Shown here in pieces: positions 11,116 through 26,100 of a stretch of DNA of 64,000 nt. Location: the NCBI GenBank assembly GCA_963971225.1, contig OZ020269.1:4650001-4714000 (forward strand), read 5' to 3'. The notes beneath the pieces were generated by a model. The model was not told the origin of the DNA, made no database searches, and saw only the letters and a list, made by a program, of their open reading frames with translations. Position numbers and translations under genes: made by a program. This DNA comes from Melieria omissa (lineage: Eukaryota > Arthropoda > Insecta > Diptera > Ulidiidae). Positions within the stretch are counted from its first letter, which is position 1; every line of letters starts with the position of its first letter.

Positions 11116-14100
11116 GTGAGTCTGGCAACCGACAACAATCGAACTTTACGGAAACTTTAACTCAGAGTCAAGAGGGTCTTGTGAATTAAAAAAGTGTGTG
11201 CAGATTTTACAATCATTAGATCAAAACATTTTCGTAGTGAATTTAATGAATTGAATGAATTTTTTTGTTTTTTCGCAATTTCGAAAAAGTATCAGAATCG
11301 ATCTGAACCAGCGAGACTTTGCCACCAGCGTTGAGCAGCATAAATTTGGATTTTTGGCTTTTGAAAATTAAAAACATTAAAATTGAGTGTTTCTCTAAAA
11401 CCAAATGTGGACTTTTAAAATATTTTAAAGCTTTTTCAATAAAATTAATACTTTTTAATATTAAAGAACTTCTAATTCTGAGCATTTTCTCTGTAATGGA
11501 TAAATTAGAAATCGAACAAAAACAAAACATTTGTCAATATTTTAAAATTCTGGTCACAAATAGCAGCATTTCCGAAGAATTTCTCAAACAAAAACTTGCA
11601 AAACTTGCTAAATTTTTTTGTAAAAAAATATTTGCCCAGAGATCAAACGACAATTGGTGATGTCCGCTATGAAACACCACCAAAATTATTCAAATAATTA
11701 ATTTTTGTGACATTATCTTGTTGGACAGAATATTCTAAATATGCAAAATGTTTTTATTAACTCTTCGATTGTGATGACGCAATCATCATAATTTGACAAC
11801 TTAATTTTGATCAATAAGAAAACAGTGCCTTATTTTCCTGGATTCGCCTCGAAATTCAAGGACCAAAAAAAAAAATAAGAAGTCAATGCGCATAGTTTTC
11901 CTTAAGCTTTAACACGTTCTACCCGGCATTGCGTGCACGAGATGACAAGTTGTTCGTATAGCGGCACTTTTTTACTGCCCAATTGTTTTCGTTATTGTTG
12001 GCAGACAGCAGAATATTAGTTAGTTGGTTTTTGAAATAAAATTATAAACATTTTTGGACCACCAGTGGTTCGTGTCGCCAGATAAATGAATTTGCTTGTG
12101 GACCACCGGTGGTCCGCGCCGCCAGATAAGCGCAGTGCCTGTGGACCCACTAGTGGTCCACGTCGGGTAGAACGTGTTAATAAATTTTTAAATCAAATCC
12201 AATGTAAAGCGTGATCCATTTCGAGGTTCCCTACTTTTTTAAAGAAAAAAACACAGAAAATTAAAATTTAACGGGGAATGTTTATTATCATTCGAAAGAA
12301 CATTCTTTGGCATTTATTTTTTGAAGATTATCTCTTTCAAATGTTGGCCGCGGCTACGTCTCAGATGGTCCATCCGTTGAGTCCAATTTTCGATGACTCG
12401 TTCGAGCATTTCGACTGGTAACTGGCGAATGACACGCGTGATGTTTTGCTCCAAGGCCTGAATCGAAGCGGGTTTATCCGTATAGACTTAAGACTTTACT
12501 TATCCCCATAGAAACAAGTCTAACGGTGTGATATCACACGATCTTGGTGGCCAATCGACCGGCCCATTACGTGAAATTAGCTGTTCTCACCGGCATCATT
12601 TTTGAAGAAATATGGACCGATGAACGATTTGTAAACGTTTTTCAGGCGTAAGTCTTTCCATGATGAAATGCCAAACAATACTGAACAAAAATAATATGAC
12701 AGCTTGACACGACTCACGCGTGATCTGTCAAAAAAAGGTTATTGAAAAAAGTACCTCTAGTTGGATCACCCTTTACTTTCAACTTAGCATTGTTTTTCTC
12801 TTGTGACAGTGTGTCACAATTCTGTTGCTAAAATTCTCAACAGTTTCACCAACGTGCAATCGTTTCATACCATTCGTTTCGTCTCCGCTGAAATAGTTTT
12901 CCTAAAAAAATACCAAACCATTTACATATAAATTTGTAAGACATACATCATTAATTTCTGGATACAAATTTTAATTTCGAATTTCTCGAATTCAACCAAC
13001 TGTCAACGCAAAGAAAACCCTCAACTCAAACTCATGCTTGAATTGTTTCTTTAATAGTTGCCACAAATGATGAAATTCGCTCAACGCATCTAAAATATGC
13101 AACTTTATACTCAAAAGCCCCAACTCGCACTCTGACGTTCACATCTGAATTTCAAAAAAATTGCCCACATAAATAACTTATTTCACATTTCCTGCAACAT
13201 AATTACGCTGCAGCATAGTTATTTGTGGCCACTCTTGCAATGCCCGCATTGGTGCGGAATTCGAGCGCTGTCAGCGCATACAACACAACAACAAGCACGG
13301 CAGCAGCAAATTGTCGCGGCTTGATTATTGAAATATTTGCGAAGGCAAACAAGGTGTGTGGCAACAACGGGCTGTTATTAGTCGTGGCTAATAACATTCT
13401 AAATAAAGCGCCGCAACCACTAACTGTGCCATTAAGTCAGCCAGTGCCAACACGGTGGGCATATTGTTGCAACTGCTCTGCATGCATTATGTCCGCCGTA
13501 ATTTGTGCGCATGTGTGTGTGTGTTGATTGCCGGCCAGTTTGTTGCATATATTTATCTTTTGCGCTAATATGAATGCGATAATTGCAGGCCATACATCAT
13601 AAACGCGCGCGAATACTCGTCACCGCAGAACGAAAGACTCAAGCGGCAAACTCGACGGCGAGTGAGAAAACTCTCTGTGGCACGAAATGTGCCAAACCAA
13701 ATGCATATTTTCATAGTTTGTTATTAATAATAACTAAATTGATAGCAACAACAACAACAAGAAAAGTAATAAATCAACAGCCGCAACGCAGAGAGCATTT
13801 GGCGTAAATCGGCAGCCGGCCAGAGCGGCATTTGATCGCTGAGATAAACGCAGTCATCGACGATTATGCAAATAAATGAGAGTCAACATCGGACGCAATT
13901 AAATGCGGCAAAAACAAAACAGCAATCAGACAAATTAGCACCAGCACAAACACAAAAGCGCAAATGAAGAAGCCGTCCGACACCGACAAACACGTCAAAA
14001 GTGACAAGCGATACATTTCTCACTCATTTAGCCGCTATTGTTCCCGCACACAATGCCCACCAGCAAAAAGCAACAACAACCTAAGTGTGGCGATCAAATT

Positions 14101-17100
14101 CAATCAACGCCACTTTAAGTGGCGCATCTTCATGTCTGGTCGCCGTCGGCGCCGCCGTCAGCATCAATGATTAATGATGCGTCTTTAGCGGGCGGCTTCA
14201 TGCCAAAAATAGCAAAACACAAACAACAAATTAATCAGCTGCTTAGTGCAAGTGAAGCAACACTTTGGCACTTTGGGTTTTTACTTTTTATTAAAAAATA
14301 TTTTTATTTGGCTTGTGGCATGTCCATCTGCCTCCCACGACATATGTACATACGTATGAATGCGAACGTGATTTCAATAGCTGATTTGAAATGTTGAACA
14401 TATTCGGAGTGGGCACTTTTCAATTACGCTTATTCGTGGCGTGTGGCTTTGGCATTTTTATGATTGAAGGCAGCAACGAGTCCATTAAAGCGGCGTTTTG
14501 AATAGAAAACATTGAGCCGCGTGCCATGGCGAATTTTTTCACATGAAACTCCCACGCTGTGCGCGGCAATTCTCGCCTTTTTATGGGCAATTGTTGGCTT
14601 TTGCGGTAAATCACTTTTGCTGCCTTTCAGTACTTAAATAAGTAAATGAAAGTAAAATTTTGCGATGAAAGTCATTTTTTCTTCAAATATGCATTTCGTT
14701 TGCATAACAAATTTTACTGTGATACTTATTTGCTGACTTACAACTGAAAGGATGTAAATATTGTGAATGAAATTTCAAAGATATATAGTCAACCTAAACT
14801 CAGATTTGAAAGTCTTTTCTCTGAGCAGCACTGTGTACATAAGTTGAATAAATTATGAAAACTTTTGGTGAAACTGCAAATCAACTCTAATCTGCTGAAA
14901 ATTTCTCCATGAATTAGTGCAGAAGAAGGGCGTAGGGTATCAGTGTGAAGGATATCAGAACAGGGTTTTCTTGAGATTTGCTGAAAATCATAATAAGGTC
15001 CTTGAAAATGAATTGGATTTCTTTCTTTCACCATACTACTAGAAAACGTCATTCAGAGTTTCAGCATTTGTAAGTTCAGAACTGAATCTTCAGGAAATTT
15101 GGCAACTGGCATTCATGAGGATATCTTAAAGTGGGCTAATATAATTCTATGATACATAAAAAGCGCTAATGTCTTCTTTGAGGGAGGAGCACACAACATG
15201 ACATACAGCAAGTGAATTATGCCAGCTGCCACTACTCAGTGTAATTTTAAAACGTTTATTTAAAGTCACTGCATTTGATTGTAAATTGAACTGTGGTGAA
15301 ATTTTAAGTTCCCAGAACCGCCGTGGTCTCGCACTTATCGTGATTGAAAATAATAAATATGGCTTCTTCAGCGTCCACGGACACTTCTCTCTTCTAGTTC
15401 GAAGCAACACGAAGCAATTGCAAAGCTGTCACTTGTTTCCACCAGTCGACTGCGCTTGATGTGTTTATGTCGTCGCTGTTGAAATGTGTACAAACAGTTT
15501 TTGTAATTAAAAATTACTCATACGCCATGTTAATTGTTGCGGCGCAGCAGACATTGACAAATGCCGGTCAGTTGCGAGCAATAACAGACGAGCAGCGCGC
15601 TTGCAAAAATGTTGCCATCGAAATGTTGCTGCAGTTGCAGCTGCGACCGTTGCAGCCACTGTCGCAGCTGATGTTTACATTTATGTGCAATGCGACTCTT
15701 GTATGCTGGCAATAAAAATTTTAGCAGCAACAATTACACTAACAGATATGGCGGCAATTTAACATGCTGTGCCACTTATTAAACTACGCAACAAAAACAA
15801 CAAAAACAACAACAACACAGACGCACGCAAGCAATAACTGCGCAAAAAATTGGCGCAAATTTCCAACGACGCACAATAATGGCGCAAGCAAAATCGCAGC
15901 GACAACATTGTAGGCGCCGGGCTGCAAGTGCACACTGCAGCGCCGCTAAACGGGCGCTTAGCGACGGCACTGTGCGGCTCTGCAAGCCTGAGTGGCCACA
16001 AATGCACCGAAAACGCTTGCCGCGCCGTCATATAATCGTCATCTCGCTGTCACTGTCGCTGTCACAATTATGAGTGCACGCTGTCGCCGGCTGTCGACAT
16101 CGGCGATGTGTCTTAATTAAAGGCTCCAATGGCGCAAATGTGGCATGTGTGAGTGCTTGCTGCAGTTGCACGCACTGTTGCAGTTGCTGTTGTTTGCGTC
16201 GCCATTTTTGCTGTTTGCTACACTTGCCGCCAATAGTTGCAAAGCGGCCGCTTCCTTCCTATTTTCCGCTTCTGGTGAGCAGAGTTACACACCCGAGTAG
16301 TTGAGGAAACCCAGTTTGGGAGTGACAGCTTGTTGTTGCTTTTTTAGTCGACATTACGAAAAAATGTGTGCCCCAAAGACGGAAATTGAAAAGTTGCATA
16401 ATAAACTGTAAAAAGAAAAAATATTATTTATACTGAAAATTTAGTTGAAATTATAAAAAATATATTCAATATATACAATTTATAAAAAAAAATTACAAAT
16501 CAGACAAATTTATAGTCACCAGGAATCAAATATCTGTTTAGTTTTTAGAATAGTTTGATGTCTTACAAGCATTTAAAAAAACTTAGGGAGTTTTAAATGT
16601 TGTTTCTATATTAAAAAAAAGCAGAAGAAAAGAGGATTTTTGACTTCAATTCAGTCTCATTTTTTGATACAATTTATTTTAAGAAATATTTTACTTCGAC
16701 GTATCTGACAAAAATTGTATGCTTAATTATTGCCGCCATGGCAACATTAAAACATAGGCACCGGAAAAATATAAAAATTACTATAAAAAGAGAGGATTTT
16801 TCAAAAGGGTTAAATACACCAAATACTACAATCAAATAATGTTGGTTTTCAAGAATTAAAAAAAAAAAAAATCGTAATGATTGCTTTTTATAGAGCAACA
16901 AATTACCGCAACTAACTGTCCAACTGTCTAACTTTCAAAAACATTTATTGATCACTCGATCATTTTTCAATTGCGTTTCAAACTTTCCACCGAAGCAAAA
17001 TTTACAGAAGCAATGTGTGTGCTTATGAAAGTCTGACGAATACAAGATTTATGTGTAATTATAACAAATGTGTGAAATATATTGTAAAATTGTTAATTCC

Positions 17101-20100
17101 TTTCATTTCCTGCTCTTCACATAATACGACCGCTTGCAATAAGTGCAACGAAACGCCAGTGCAGCAGTTTCAGTGGCTGCACAGCGGCCGAGCGAAACCC
17201 ATATGGCGCGCTGTCAGTGTCAAAGTCGCACGATTAGCCGCACTGGACGACGCGACGCTTCTGCAGCGCTGCGCATTGTTCCCAGCTGCTCGTCCACACC
17301 TCGCACTTACAGCAGCACAGTCGGTCTTCGATTGCATCGCGCGGCCAGCAGAGCGAAAATTAAATCGCGCTAATGCGGTGCCAGAGTTCGGCGCAGCCAA
17401 TGCGCTTCACAACGACAACAACAACAATAGCACAACTAAACTGAAAAGCTATGAAACGCGTTATCGCCGTAATCGGCCACTTCCACAGCGGCGCGCCGCC
17501 GTCCGGCTTGGCACTCAACCCAAACTGAACGTGCAACTTTTTCCGCTGGACACTCGCTGCAAAAAACCGCACAGCGAAAATAATAGCAACGAAAAAGAGA
17601 AAACAATAAACGAAAAGCAATTTTCAGTGTTTAACATTTAAGCGCGTCGCCATCGCACTGGCCGTCTCGGACCGGCCACGGCGTTGCGGTGTACCGGTTG
17701 ACGATGCGAAAGAAAAGTGAAAATGCATAAAATGTTTGCCGCTGTGCAAGCGGGTGGGGGCGGCGAGTGAGGCAAATGGAGTTTTTGGCATCAGACATGA
17801 CTATTTCGCACTTGATTGCTGTCATTGACATTGTCACGCATTGCGCACGCAACGCTTGCAACGCACCAACAACACAAATACACACTTGGAAAAGCAGCTT
17901 AAATTCAAGATGGTTGTTGCTGCAATTTTTGTTGGGGTTTTCTTATTTTTGCTAAAATTAATGGCGTTGAATTGAATCAACGAGTTGTCGCCGTAATGAA
18001 AAGTAGCTTTTTAAATGCAAATGTGATGCTGCAGCCACTAATTGTCGCAATCGTCGTCTCGCCGAAAATATGTAAAACTTATTACAACTCAATTGCGTGG
18101 TTTTACTTGCTGGAAAATGCGGTTTATCAAACAGCAAAAACAAACCAAAAAAACAGTATCCAGTGACCACAACTCCCGGCGACTTGCACCGACAGCTGAA
18201 ACGCCGCCTTTGGCTACTTGTGATAAGGAAAGCAACGAAGAGGCGGCAACCATAAGCAAATGCGGCGATATGCTGCCGCTGCTACTGTCGATGACTGTGA
18301 CGATGTGACGCCTGATTGGAGTAGCGGGACGGCGGCGGCAGCACGAAAAAAGGCAATCGTATTCAGAAAGCAGTAATTAAAGGCGTTGCAAGTGTTTGCC
18401 AGAGTTGCAACTATAAATGCAGGCACAGCATGTGTCGTAAGCTGCTGCTTCGGGGAAAGTGGGGACGCACTGTCTGACTGTCTGGTCGCTCGCTTTACTC
18501 CGCCCCAATAACTTAATGGATTTTCAGGTTATCTTTTTTTACCTAGCTGCCCCGGTTGTTGTTGTTGTTGTTGTTGTAAAATGCTGGTGAGCGTCCGACT
18601 GTTTGAACAGCCGTTTCCACTACTGCAACATATTTGTTCCCACTTTTGGGAAAATTTCATAATTTTGTACAATTTTGCAACGAAACTATTTCAGTTTACA
18701 TGTAACTAAACATGTCAACTAATATTTGTTTGTCTTGTTTGCAAAATTCTATGAAAAAATGTGCAGCAAAAAGTGGACGCACGCACACATTCACACGCGT
18801 ACGTTTGCTTTTGTGAGAAATGCAAATGTGGCGCCGCAATTTGCATTGAAAATGTGTTTTGCTTGAGAGAAAAAATCGTACAAATTATATTTTCCACATA
18901 ATACGTCATAAATATTTGTTGCTTTGCGGTTTTTGGGTTTTCTGTAAACTTAACACTTGACAAAAGTGCAGTGCAACACATAGTTTTTTGCAGCTTTTCT
19001 GTACATAACATACACATGCGTCTATCACATGTAGTCTGTACAATCATATACAACACATTTAGTGTTTTTTGGGTCATAAATATCCCAAACTCACATTGTT
19101 TCTACTAATTTTGTCACTCTTTCAATGTTCAATAAAAAAATCGCATGCGAGAAAAAACTACACGAGTCAAACAAAAACTCTTTAAAATTGCATTTATCAT
19201 TGGAGTTTAAATTTAAAGCGTGCAGACACCGTTAATTACCAGTAAACAACAACATTTCCTCACTTCTCCTCACCCTTGTCCTGTGCCACAAAAACCAACA
19301 GCGGCAGCAACATAACCTCATTCTATCGACAGCCACAACTCACCCACTAACTAGCACTGCGGCACCCGCTTGGCTTCAAATATAGATGCAACAAAAATGG
19401 CACAACTGCAGTCGTGTACGTGCCGCAGTGTGGCAGCAGCAACACCTGAACACACCCAAAAACGCGAACACTGCGCCGGCGCGCATTGGCCGATGCGAGT
19501 GGTTTATGTTGCTGGCACGGTGGCAGCATACATTTTTTTCCTCGTATAATTAATACACATAAATGAAAGAGAGAAAATAAAACAAATCAGAAATTGCAAA
19601 TTTCCTGCATGCGAAAGGAAAAGTAGGAAGCATACCTGCTCGTATTATTAAAATGGCAACTGAGGCAATTTTTTGCTGTCGCTTTCCTTTCGACTGCGAG
19701 CAGTGCGGCGTGGCAGTTGCCGACACTGTGACTGCGCGCACTGCTAATAATTATGCCACACATAAATAACCGTGAAATGCAAAAGCCACATTTGTGTGCA
19801 GACGTTGACCATATTTGAGGAAGTCGATTGCGTCAAATGCGGCCAAATCGATTTTTGATTGCAGTGCAGTGAATAGTAATTTGGTTTGAGAGCTTTAAAT
19901 GTGAGATAGAACGCAATTGATGAAATTATGCGAAGCACTTTTAGGAAGAGCAATAAGTCGCCCATTGCAGCATACTTCTTGCACTCAAACATTCTTCCAA
20001 CTTTTCTTCCTGTAAATTAGATTTTACTGACTGAAAGAAGTTTAATTTTTGGTTTGGAATAATTTAATTAATATTTCAACAATTCAATTTCATTCAAAAA

Positions 20101-23100
20101 TATTACTTCGCCTACCAATGGAATACCCGGACGAAGGTTTCACATCCCTCATATACGCATCACTGTACAGAATCTTGGTGGTTGGAACATTGCACATACA
20201 TTATATGTTACAAATAAATATAATTTTTTCGGCTGACAACGGAAACTTATGATAAAAATTTCAATGGAAGGCTTCAAGCGCTCAGTGGGCTAATGCAGAA
20301 TTGCGACTAAATCTACAACTGAGAACATTCTCACAATAAATTTCATACCCCACCACTCAAAGCAACAGTGAATTAAAGGACGATAGGGAAGACTGAACAA
20401 GTGTTGCAGCCTAAACTTGATTCACTAAAATTTTCTGAATTTTCTGCATCGGTTAGTTGGCATTTCCGGTATTCAACGTGCCGCTTCAGCCACTCGTTTA
20501 AGTGCGCCAAAGCGCACAAGATTCAGCAATCGAATTCGCTTTTTCAGCTCCACCAATTAATAAAAATCGATGCGAGCGTATTATGTAAATTCCAAGAGAT
20601 ACTCAAATACTTGCAACAATTGCAAGCAACACAATTGCAAAAATGCCGCAGCGAAAATTAAGACATGCCACAAGTCGACTGTCGGCTAATGTGGCTGTTG
20701 GCTGGCACCAAATATGACGTAGAAATTGCGCGCTGGAATGCATTTCAATTCAATTGAATCGAATCGCATCAAATTGATTAAGAGATCATTTCGATTGATT
20801 TTGTTAATGCCGCAGTGCAATTGTGAATTTCGTGTGCGCTGCCAAATTTCAGTCTGCTGCGACTGTGAGCCAGTCGCTGATGAATTTGGCCAGCTGCAGC
20901 GCTCACAGCCGCGCTCGAGTATTCATGTATCTTATTTTTGTTTATTTATTTATTTGTTGCAAGCGGGGTATGGGCGCACAATCTGGTTCTAAAAGGTTTA
21001 AAGCGAAAAAATGCCATAACGAAATGTCAACTTGGCCGCCAACTTAATTGATGACATTTTCTTATGATTGGATTTTCTTTAATGCCGTTTGCGAACTTCC
21101 AACGCGATGTGCTGAAGCTTGACGCTATTTTGTTGGCAGCAAGTGCTGCCTCGAGCTTATGAGGACGTTTCAAGCGAGTTGATTTGGCAGATTTGTTGTG
21201 AGTGCGGTTGGATTTTTTGCTATATTGCAGCTGATGGTATGGTAACGCTGAATGGGGTAAAGGGACAATTCGGAACTGCAAATCACACAACAGATCGCCT
21301 ACTCGAACAAAAAATATATACCTAACCTCAACCCAGAATTGTGTAAGGCAAGGTTTTTTATGTCATTGATTGCTTGTTATTTGGTTAACTAACTCATTAT
21401 TATATAGTTTGTTAATAATAACAAAATTTTTAAATCTAAAACTAATAAATTTCAATCTTAATTTCTGTTTAAATTTAAAACGTCAAATTGTTTACGCGCG
21501 CTGAATTTCTGCTTCCCCATTCCCCATGCAAGCCATCACCTGTCTAGGCACTTTATTAAATATTGAAATGTCAGGCAATAAAGTGTTATGAAAATCTTGA
21601 ATTTTTGCATAGCAAATTTCGTAAATTCGAAATGCTTCCTTCGACATATACAATTAAAATTATTTGAATGAGTGAGTTTTCGAGCGCCTGAAATATGCAT
21701 CCGAATTATTCAAATCGCACATACATATTTAAACACACCCACTGACACACTCACACACTCACACGTGCGGAACTTCCGTCACTTGTGCGAACACTAAATC
21801 TCACACCTGACAACCTTTTCAGCTGCGTCATCTCAGCCTCGCTGTGGTTGTTGTTGTTGTGTTGCGCAGATGAGTGCAGCCGTCGCTTCGCATTGCAGTT
21901 GATTAAAATTGCTAACGTTGTGCTAATGAGCCCATAAACCATGATTAATGCCAACTCTAAACACAAAACTGGAAACTGCCTCAACTCGTCCTTGTCAGCG
22001 ACTGGCCGGCCCACATTTCGCATTTGTGTGCGCCAAGCCGCAGCCAGTCAAAGATTTCGCAGCTGTCAACTGTCGTGGCCGACTGCCGTTGATAATTGAA
22101 AATGTCTGATTGCGATATTGGCTTTTCGACAAAAAACCGTTTGGTGCAAGTGAAATAAATTAATTTGACCGGGTCGCAGTCGGCTTCTTTTCACTTTGTT
22201 CTCTCCAACTTTTGGCTCAACTTTTTGCAGTTAAAGCAATTAATTTGTGGGCTTGGTCGGGCTGGCATCAAACTCGTTTCGAACTAACTCGTTTGCATTT
22301 GGCGATTGTGCCAACCGAGAATATGAAATAATTATTGAATTTAATTTGTGATGGGCACAATGCTGCTTCGCAACGGCTTAATGACTCCTGAGTCTGGCTT
22401 GTTTGCTCGCCGACGCGGTTGAAATGGCAAAGGTGGCCGCCGCGCACACTTTCATCAGATATTTGACTAGAATTTGAATGTCGATTGCCAAAAATAGCAG
22501 CCAAACATCACCGCAACGTAAGCGATACATTTTTATTATGAATCTGGAATCTCACCAAATTCATATTAGCGTCGCGCCACTCCTTGCACGTTGGAAATTA
22601 ACGGACATATCATTCGTTTTAAGACTTTTAAAGAAGAAAATATATATTTTCGATTATTTACAGTGCACAATACATCAACTCACTCTGAGGTGTGTCTCTG
22701 TATTCGAGGGTTAAACTCCGGAAGAGTTGTTTCTGAGAATTATTCGCCAATTATACGAATATTAGAGGTGTTCACCTGATGCTCGTAAATCTTATTGACT
22801 CGCTGACTGTCCAACTATTGCTGGCCGAATCTAAATTCACAAGACTTTGCAGCTTGGGATGTTTGTTGAGTGGCCCAAGGACTAAGCGAAACTTGAATTA
22901 TGTGCCTTTGTATTCTTGAAGGTAAATGCAAATGCTGCACTGAACTCCATCGCTGAATTCGTGTCTTTTCATATATTTTCGCCGCCAAAAGTCTTCAAAC
23001 GTGAAAAACGTTTCAGTTGTTTGTTTTCTGAAATCATATAAATTTTCATAAATACATATTTAAGTATAACTATGAATATTTTCTCCTCATTGTTCATAGT

Positions 23101-26100
23101 CGACTTCCTGCCTTTTGTATCTTTGCCCGCTGCTCGCTGCCGACTCACTTATCTCGCGTTCGGCATCTTTCAGCTCGAGCTAAGCGCATTCAATTAAGGC
23201 GATTCATATCGCCGGACAGTCGTGTTGGTTTTTTCTGTGCGCGTCCGCGGCACCTTGCAGCGAGTGGAACACCTTGTACCCTTAATAAAAACGCAGTTAG
23301 CAGTTTTTAGTGCTATTAGAAACCCTCAAGGTTGCTCGAAATTAAAACGAAGAAAAAGAGAAAAACTGCACAAAGACGCACAGCTCGAATGGAGATCGCA
23401 CGGCGTTGGCTTTTTGTCGCATTTTTCTGCAAATGTTGCAGCAATTATGGACATTTTCGATTAGCATTTGTTAGTGGAGTTTTGTGCACCGCCACAAGCT
23501 TTTATTGTCTTGAACGATTTGCAAAGTTTTGGCACAGATTTGCCAAATATTGCGAATTCTTTTGTGTTGACTTGTGTTGACGTTTTCGCATGCATTTGCA
23601 GTTATTGTTTGTTTATAGCCGCGGCTAAGGTTATTGAAACAGTCCAACTTTTGCGATGTTTTGCATTTAAATTAGTTAAAGCCTGACCGCAGCGTAGACG
23701 CAATGCGCCGATTTTCGGTCGATTTTCATTGATGAGCAAACGCTGCCAATTGCCAATTTAGTCGCACAATCAGCCGTTCAGAAAAAATTAGCACTGCCTG
23801 CGTTCGGCTGGCGACACGTGCAGGCGGCTTTTGGGTCAGCTGGCACTTGGCCTGTTGCATTGTGGCTGCCACTGAACGAGAAAACTTTGGCAATGACTTT
23901 GGTCATTTGCTCGCTCGATTGCTGGTCCGGTTATCCGGTCCGATCCGGTCGGTCGGTCGGTCAGTCGACTGCTTGTTGCTTCACTGCATTGTGTGCGTGT
24001 GCGCGTGCGGCTGTTGTTTTGACTTGGGTTGACTATAATTTCAGCCTCAATTGGCCAGCACCATTTGTCTTTTGCAGCCTCCGTGTGTCTGGCTACTTCG
24101 TGTTTTCATTTTCACAATTGCTGCTACGGCTGCCAATCAACGCACACGCAACAATAAACTGCACAATGCCACTGCAATGTTGCATAGTGCGCCGATTTTT
24201 ACTGGCCGCACTAATTGCAATAATGTGGCTGGCATTGTTTTTGCTCTCTGCGAATCTCTGCACGTCTAATGCAACGATTTATTTCTCACTCATTGCACAC
24301 ATTGGCACAGTGTGTCTATGTGTGTGTGTGTATCGCCCGAAGAAGACAAAGAAATCGGTCACATTAGCAAACAATGCCATTAAAAATTTTCTTTTATTTC
24401 TGTTACTTTTGCGCAACCGAGTTGCCCCAAATTAGCTGCCAATTTTCATTTCAATTTCAGTAGCACACAACTCAATTTCAGTGTCGCACGTTGCCGAAGG
24501 CGATGCCGAAGATTTTGTCTCACGAAAGCCACACTGCAAAACGCGTACAATGGCCGTGAAGGCTGACTAAAACTTGTTCAGATCAACACTTGAGAACTTA
24601 AAATGTGAACAATTTGTTTGATTCCATTAAAAAAAAATTCGGAAACGTAATACAATTTTGAGATAAAAAATATTTGTTTGTTATTCAAAGTGAATATGTA
24701 GTTAACATTTAAAATACTTAAAAAAAATAAAAAACGTTAACAGATGTAAATTTTCGTAGCTAGAGCCTTGAATTTTAATTAGAAATTTTAATTTTTCTCA
24801 CTTAACCCACAAAACCTTAAGTTTACTTGTTTTGCCTCCCGCCAAAAGTTGATCAACGTCGCGGAACGTGCAAACTTTTGCTCGCTCCACATATGTCAAT
24901 GCGTTCATAATACGCAGCAATAACGATAAACATTACCAACACCAGCCGGCATTCGAATGAAATCATTGGTGTTTGAATGAATTTGTTGTTATTGTAGTAT
25001 GTTGCCAAGAATTTATAAAGTGCCGAGTGCCAGTTTATTTAATACGAGCAACAATTTCCACTAAATCGTTGGCGTTTTTCTTCTGCTTCTTCGTGTTCAG
25101 CGTGCAGCCAGTCGGTCGGTCGATCGGTCGACGTTTGCTGCAACCACCACTTTTGTTGCCCATAAACTGCAGTCAGTGGTTGTGGCGAGTTTTGTCGCGG
25201 CGCTGTAAATACTAAATTCAACTGCAGCAACAACAACAACAGCGAGTAGTTATTGCACCGCCATTGCAAAAACAGTAAACTGATTTGTGAATCGGGCGAA
25301 ACGGTTGTGTTTGCCTTTGCTTTGCGCCAGTGCTGACCCGAATTGTGATGTCGTGAGATCAAGAATTGTGCTGCAGAGAAACAACCAATGAAAACAAATG
25401 CAAAAAACCAACTGCGAAATGCCAATGTTCGCAATTTGTAGCGCACGGGGGCAAAAGCAAACACAACAAATAAGAAAAGCAGTTGAAAATATCAAAACAA
25501 ACGGCCCAGCGAGCAAGTCGTGTGCATGTTGTGGCGAGTGCTGGCTGTGTGTGTGTGTGTTTGTGTGAGTGTGCATGCAGATGACATATTGTTATATGTC
25601 AACTGCGTGAGTTTTTCGCTTTTTCGCTCCGCTAACGAATATTTCAGCGATATTTTATAGTTGCAACTGCCACATTTATTTGCTCGATTTGCGGCGGTTA
25701 CAACTTACGCAAATATTTTCCGCGAATTTGCATCGCAATTTCGCACACTTTACACTTTGCATAAGCAAATTGACAATTCGCCACCATTCATTCTTGCATT
25801 ATCGCAAACATTTCGCTGGTGCGCTCGCGCATTTCGCAAGCCACTGCACCGGCTCCGATTATGCCAATTTGCAAATCGCCCCATATTTAGCCAGACTAAC
25901 GCCAGACTTATTCGCTGCTCCAGCTCCATGATTAACGGCAGCGCCAGCCGCCACACAACTCAACGGCGAGTCGAAATCAACAGAAATTTGTTAGTCTAAT
26001 GACAGACTTATGACTCGCCGCATGCCGCACGCCGCAATACCGAAGCTTATCAATTACACATGTAAAATCGCGGCGCAGACTCGTTACAAGACAGCAAAAT

